Positions 53,716 to 54,249 of a stretch of 54,249 nucleotides of DNA are shown here, piece after piece. The position numbers and the translations under genes were made by a program. Positions within the stretch are counted from its first letter, which is position 1; every line of letters starts with the position of its first letter. Source of the DNA: Nitrospirota bacterium (GTDB lineage Bacteria > Nitrospirota > Nitrospiria > SBBL01 > JAADHI01); the NCBI GenBank assembly GCA_029261135.1, contig JAJDBX010000050.1:1-54249 (forward strand). The letters run 5' to 3'. The notes under the pieces were generated by a model. The model ran no database searches and was not told where the DNA came from. It was given only the letters and a program-made list of their open reading frames with translations.

Positions 53716-53749
53716 ATCCCCGCATAAGATTAGGAATGTATGCGGGGAT
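53716..53749 (+). other. rRNA leader hairpin (boxB-like) or tyrS terminator
   Basis: ATCCCCGCATA (53716-53726) and TATGCGGGGAT (53739-53749) form a perfect 11-bp stem followed by AATTTTTG. On its own it looks like a tyrS terminator. Because it lies downstream of the rRNA promoter and right before a boxA-like sequence, an antitermination-leader hairpin is more likely. Confidence 0.55.
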
Positions 53750-53755
53750 AATTTT

Positions 53756-53768
53756 TGATCTTTGAAAA
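53756..53768 (+). promoter_or_regulatory. boxA-like rRNA antitermination site
   Basis: TGATCTTTGAAAA closely resembles rRNA-leader boxA sequences (TGCTCTTTAACA in E. coli; TTCTTTGAAAACT forms in Bacillus). It lies between the leader hairpin and 16S at the expected place, where NusB-S10 would bind nascent RNA to protect it from Rho. Confidence 0.6.
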
Positions 53769-53839
53769 CTAAATAGTGTGTATTGACACATAGCGGGTCT
53801 AGTTAAAAAAGTAACAACATTGAAAAAGGTTCAAACCTT

Positions 53840-54249
<410 letters not shown>

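Overview
The window comes from a diderm (Gram-negative-type) bacterium. It carries outer-membrane beta-barrels, lipoproteins with lipoboxes, a type IV pilus minor-pilin/PilY1 cluster and a LapB-type envelope gene. The gene orders nadD-proA-proB-obgE-rpmA-rplU and ilvB-ilvN-ilvC-psd-pssA-leuA-leuB-asd, and the start of a 16S rRNA at the right edge, fit Nitrospirota or delta-proteobacterial-type lineages. I cannot fix the phylum without a 16S search.

Layout. 1-1086: a HEPN-like protein and mostly non-coding DNA. 1087-2913: uvrC. 2933-11120 (minus strand): a long housekeeping run transcribed rplU-rpmA-obgE-proB-proA-nadD-rsfS-lapAB-gpmI (ribosomal proteins, ribosome assembly and silencing, proline and NAD synthesis, LPS-assembly control, glycolysis). 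11728-21413: a complete type I-C CRISPR-Cas locus (cas3-cas5-cas8c-cas7, cas4, cas1, cas2, leader, 13 repeats). It is interrupted by a DUF4160/DUF2442 pair between cas7 and cas4, and by hicB plus a nonsense-mutated hicA between cas4 and cas1. 21670-24188 (minus): an outer-membrane barrel, a two-TM membrane protein and a lipoprotein cytochrome c. 24390-26953: a universal stress protein, an RluB/RsuA-type pseudouridine synthase and a FadL-type porin. 27012-36023: a branched-chain amino acid operon with a promoter/terminator attenuator, containing two phospholipid genes (psd, pssA) and followed by asd.

36049-44611 (minus): a minor-pilin operon fimT-pilV-pilW-pilX-small protein-pilY1-lipoprotein, preceded by a good sigma-54 promoter. 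44878-49592: a PBP1B-type peptidoglycan synthase, an orphan LivK-type binding lipoprotein, and a GAF-GGDEF diguanylate cyclase that may have a leaderless mRNA. 49709-53623: a 60-residue bacterial histone-fold protein, a GNAT acetyltransferase, thiD, gcvH, comEA and tyrS. 53620-54249: an rRNA operon promoter whose -35 box overlaps the tyrS stop codon, a hairpin/boxA-like leader and the 5' part of 16S rRNA.

The most unusual points are: the two toxin-antitoxin-like modules placed exactly at the functional borders of the type I-C operon, one with a single-codon-inactivated toxin and repeat-like fragments beside it; a single-gene LapA-LapB fusion; an rsfS that can only start at ATT (or carries a frameshift); the bacterial histone; the ilvB attenuator; and the sigma-54 control of the pilus-tip genes.
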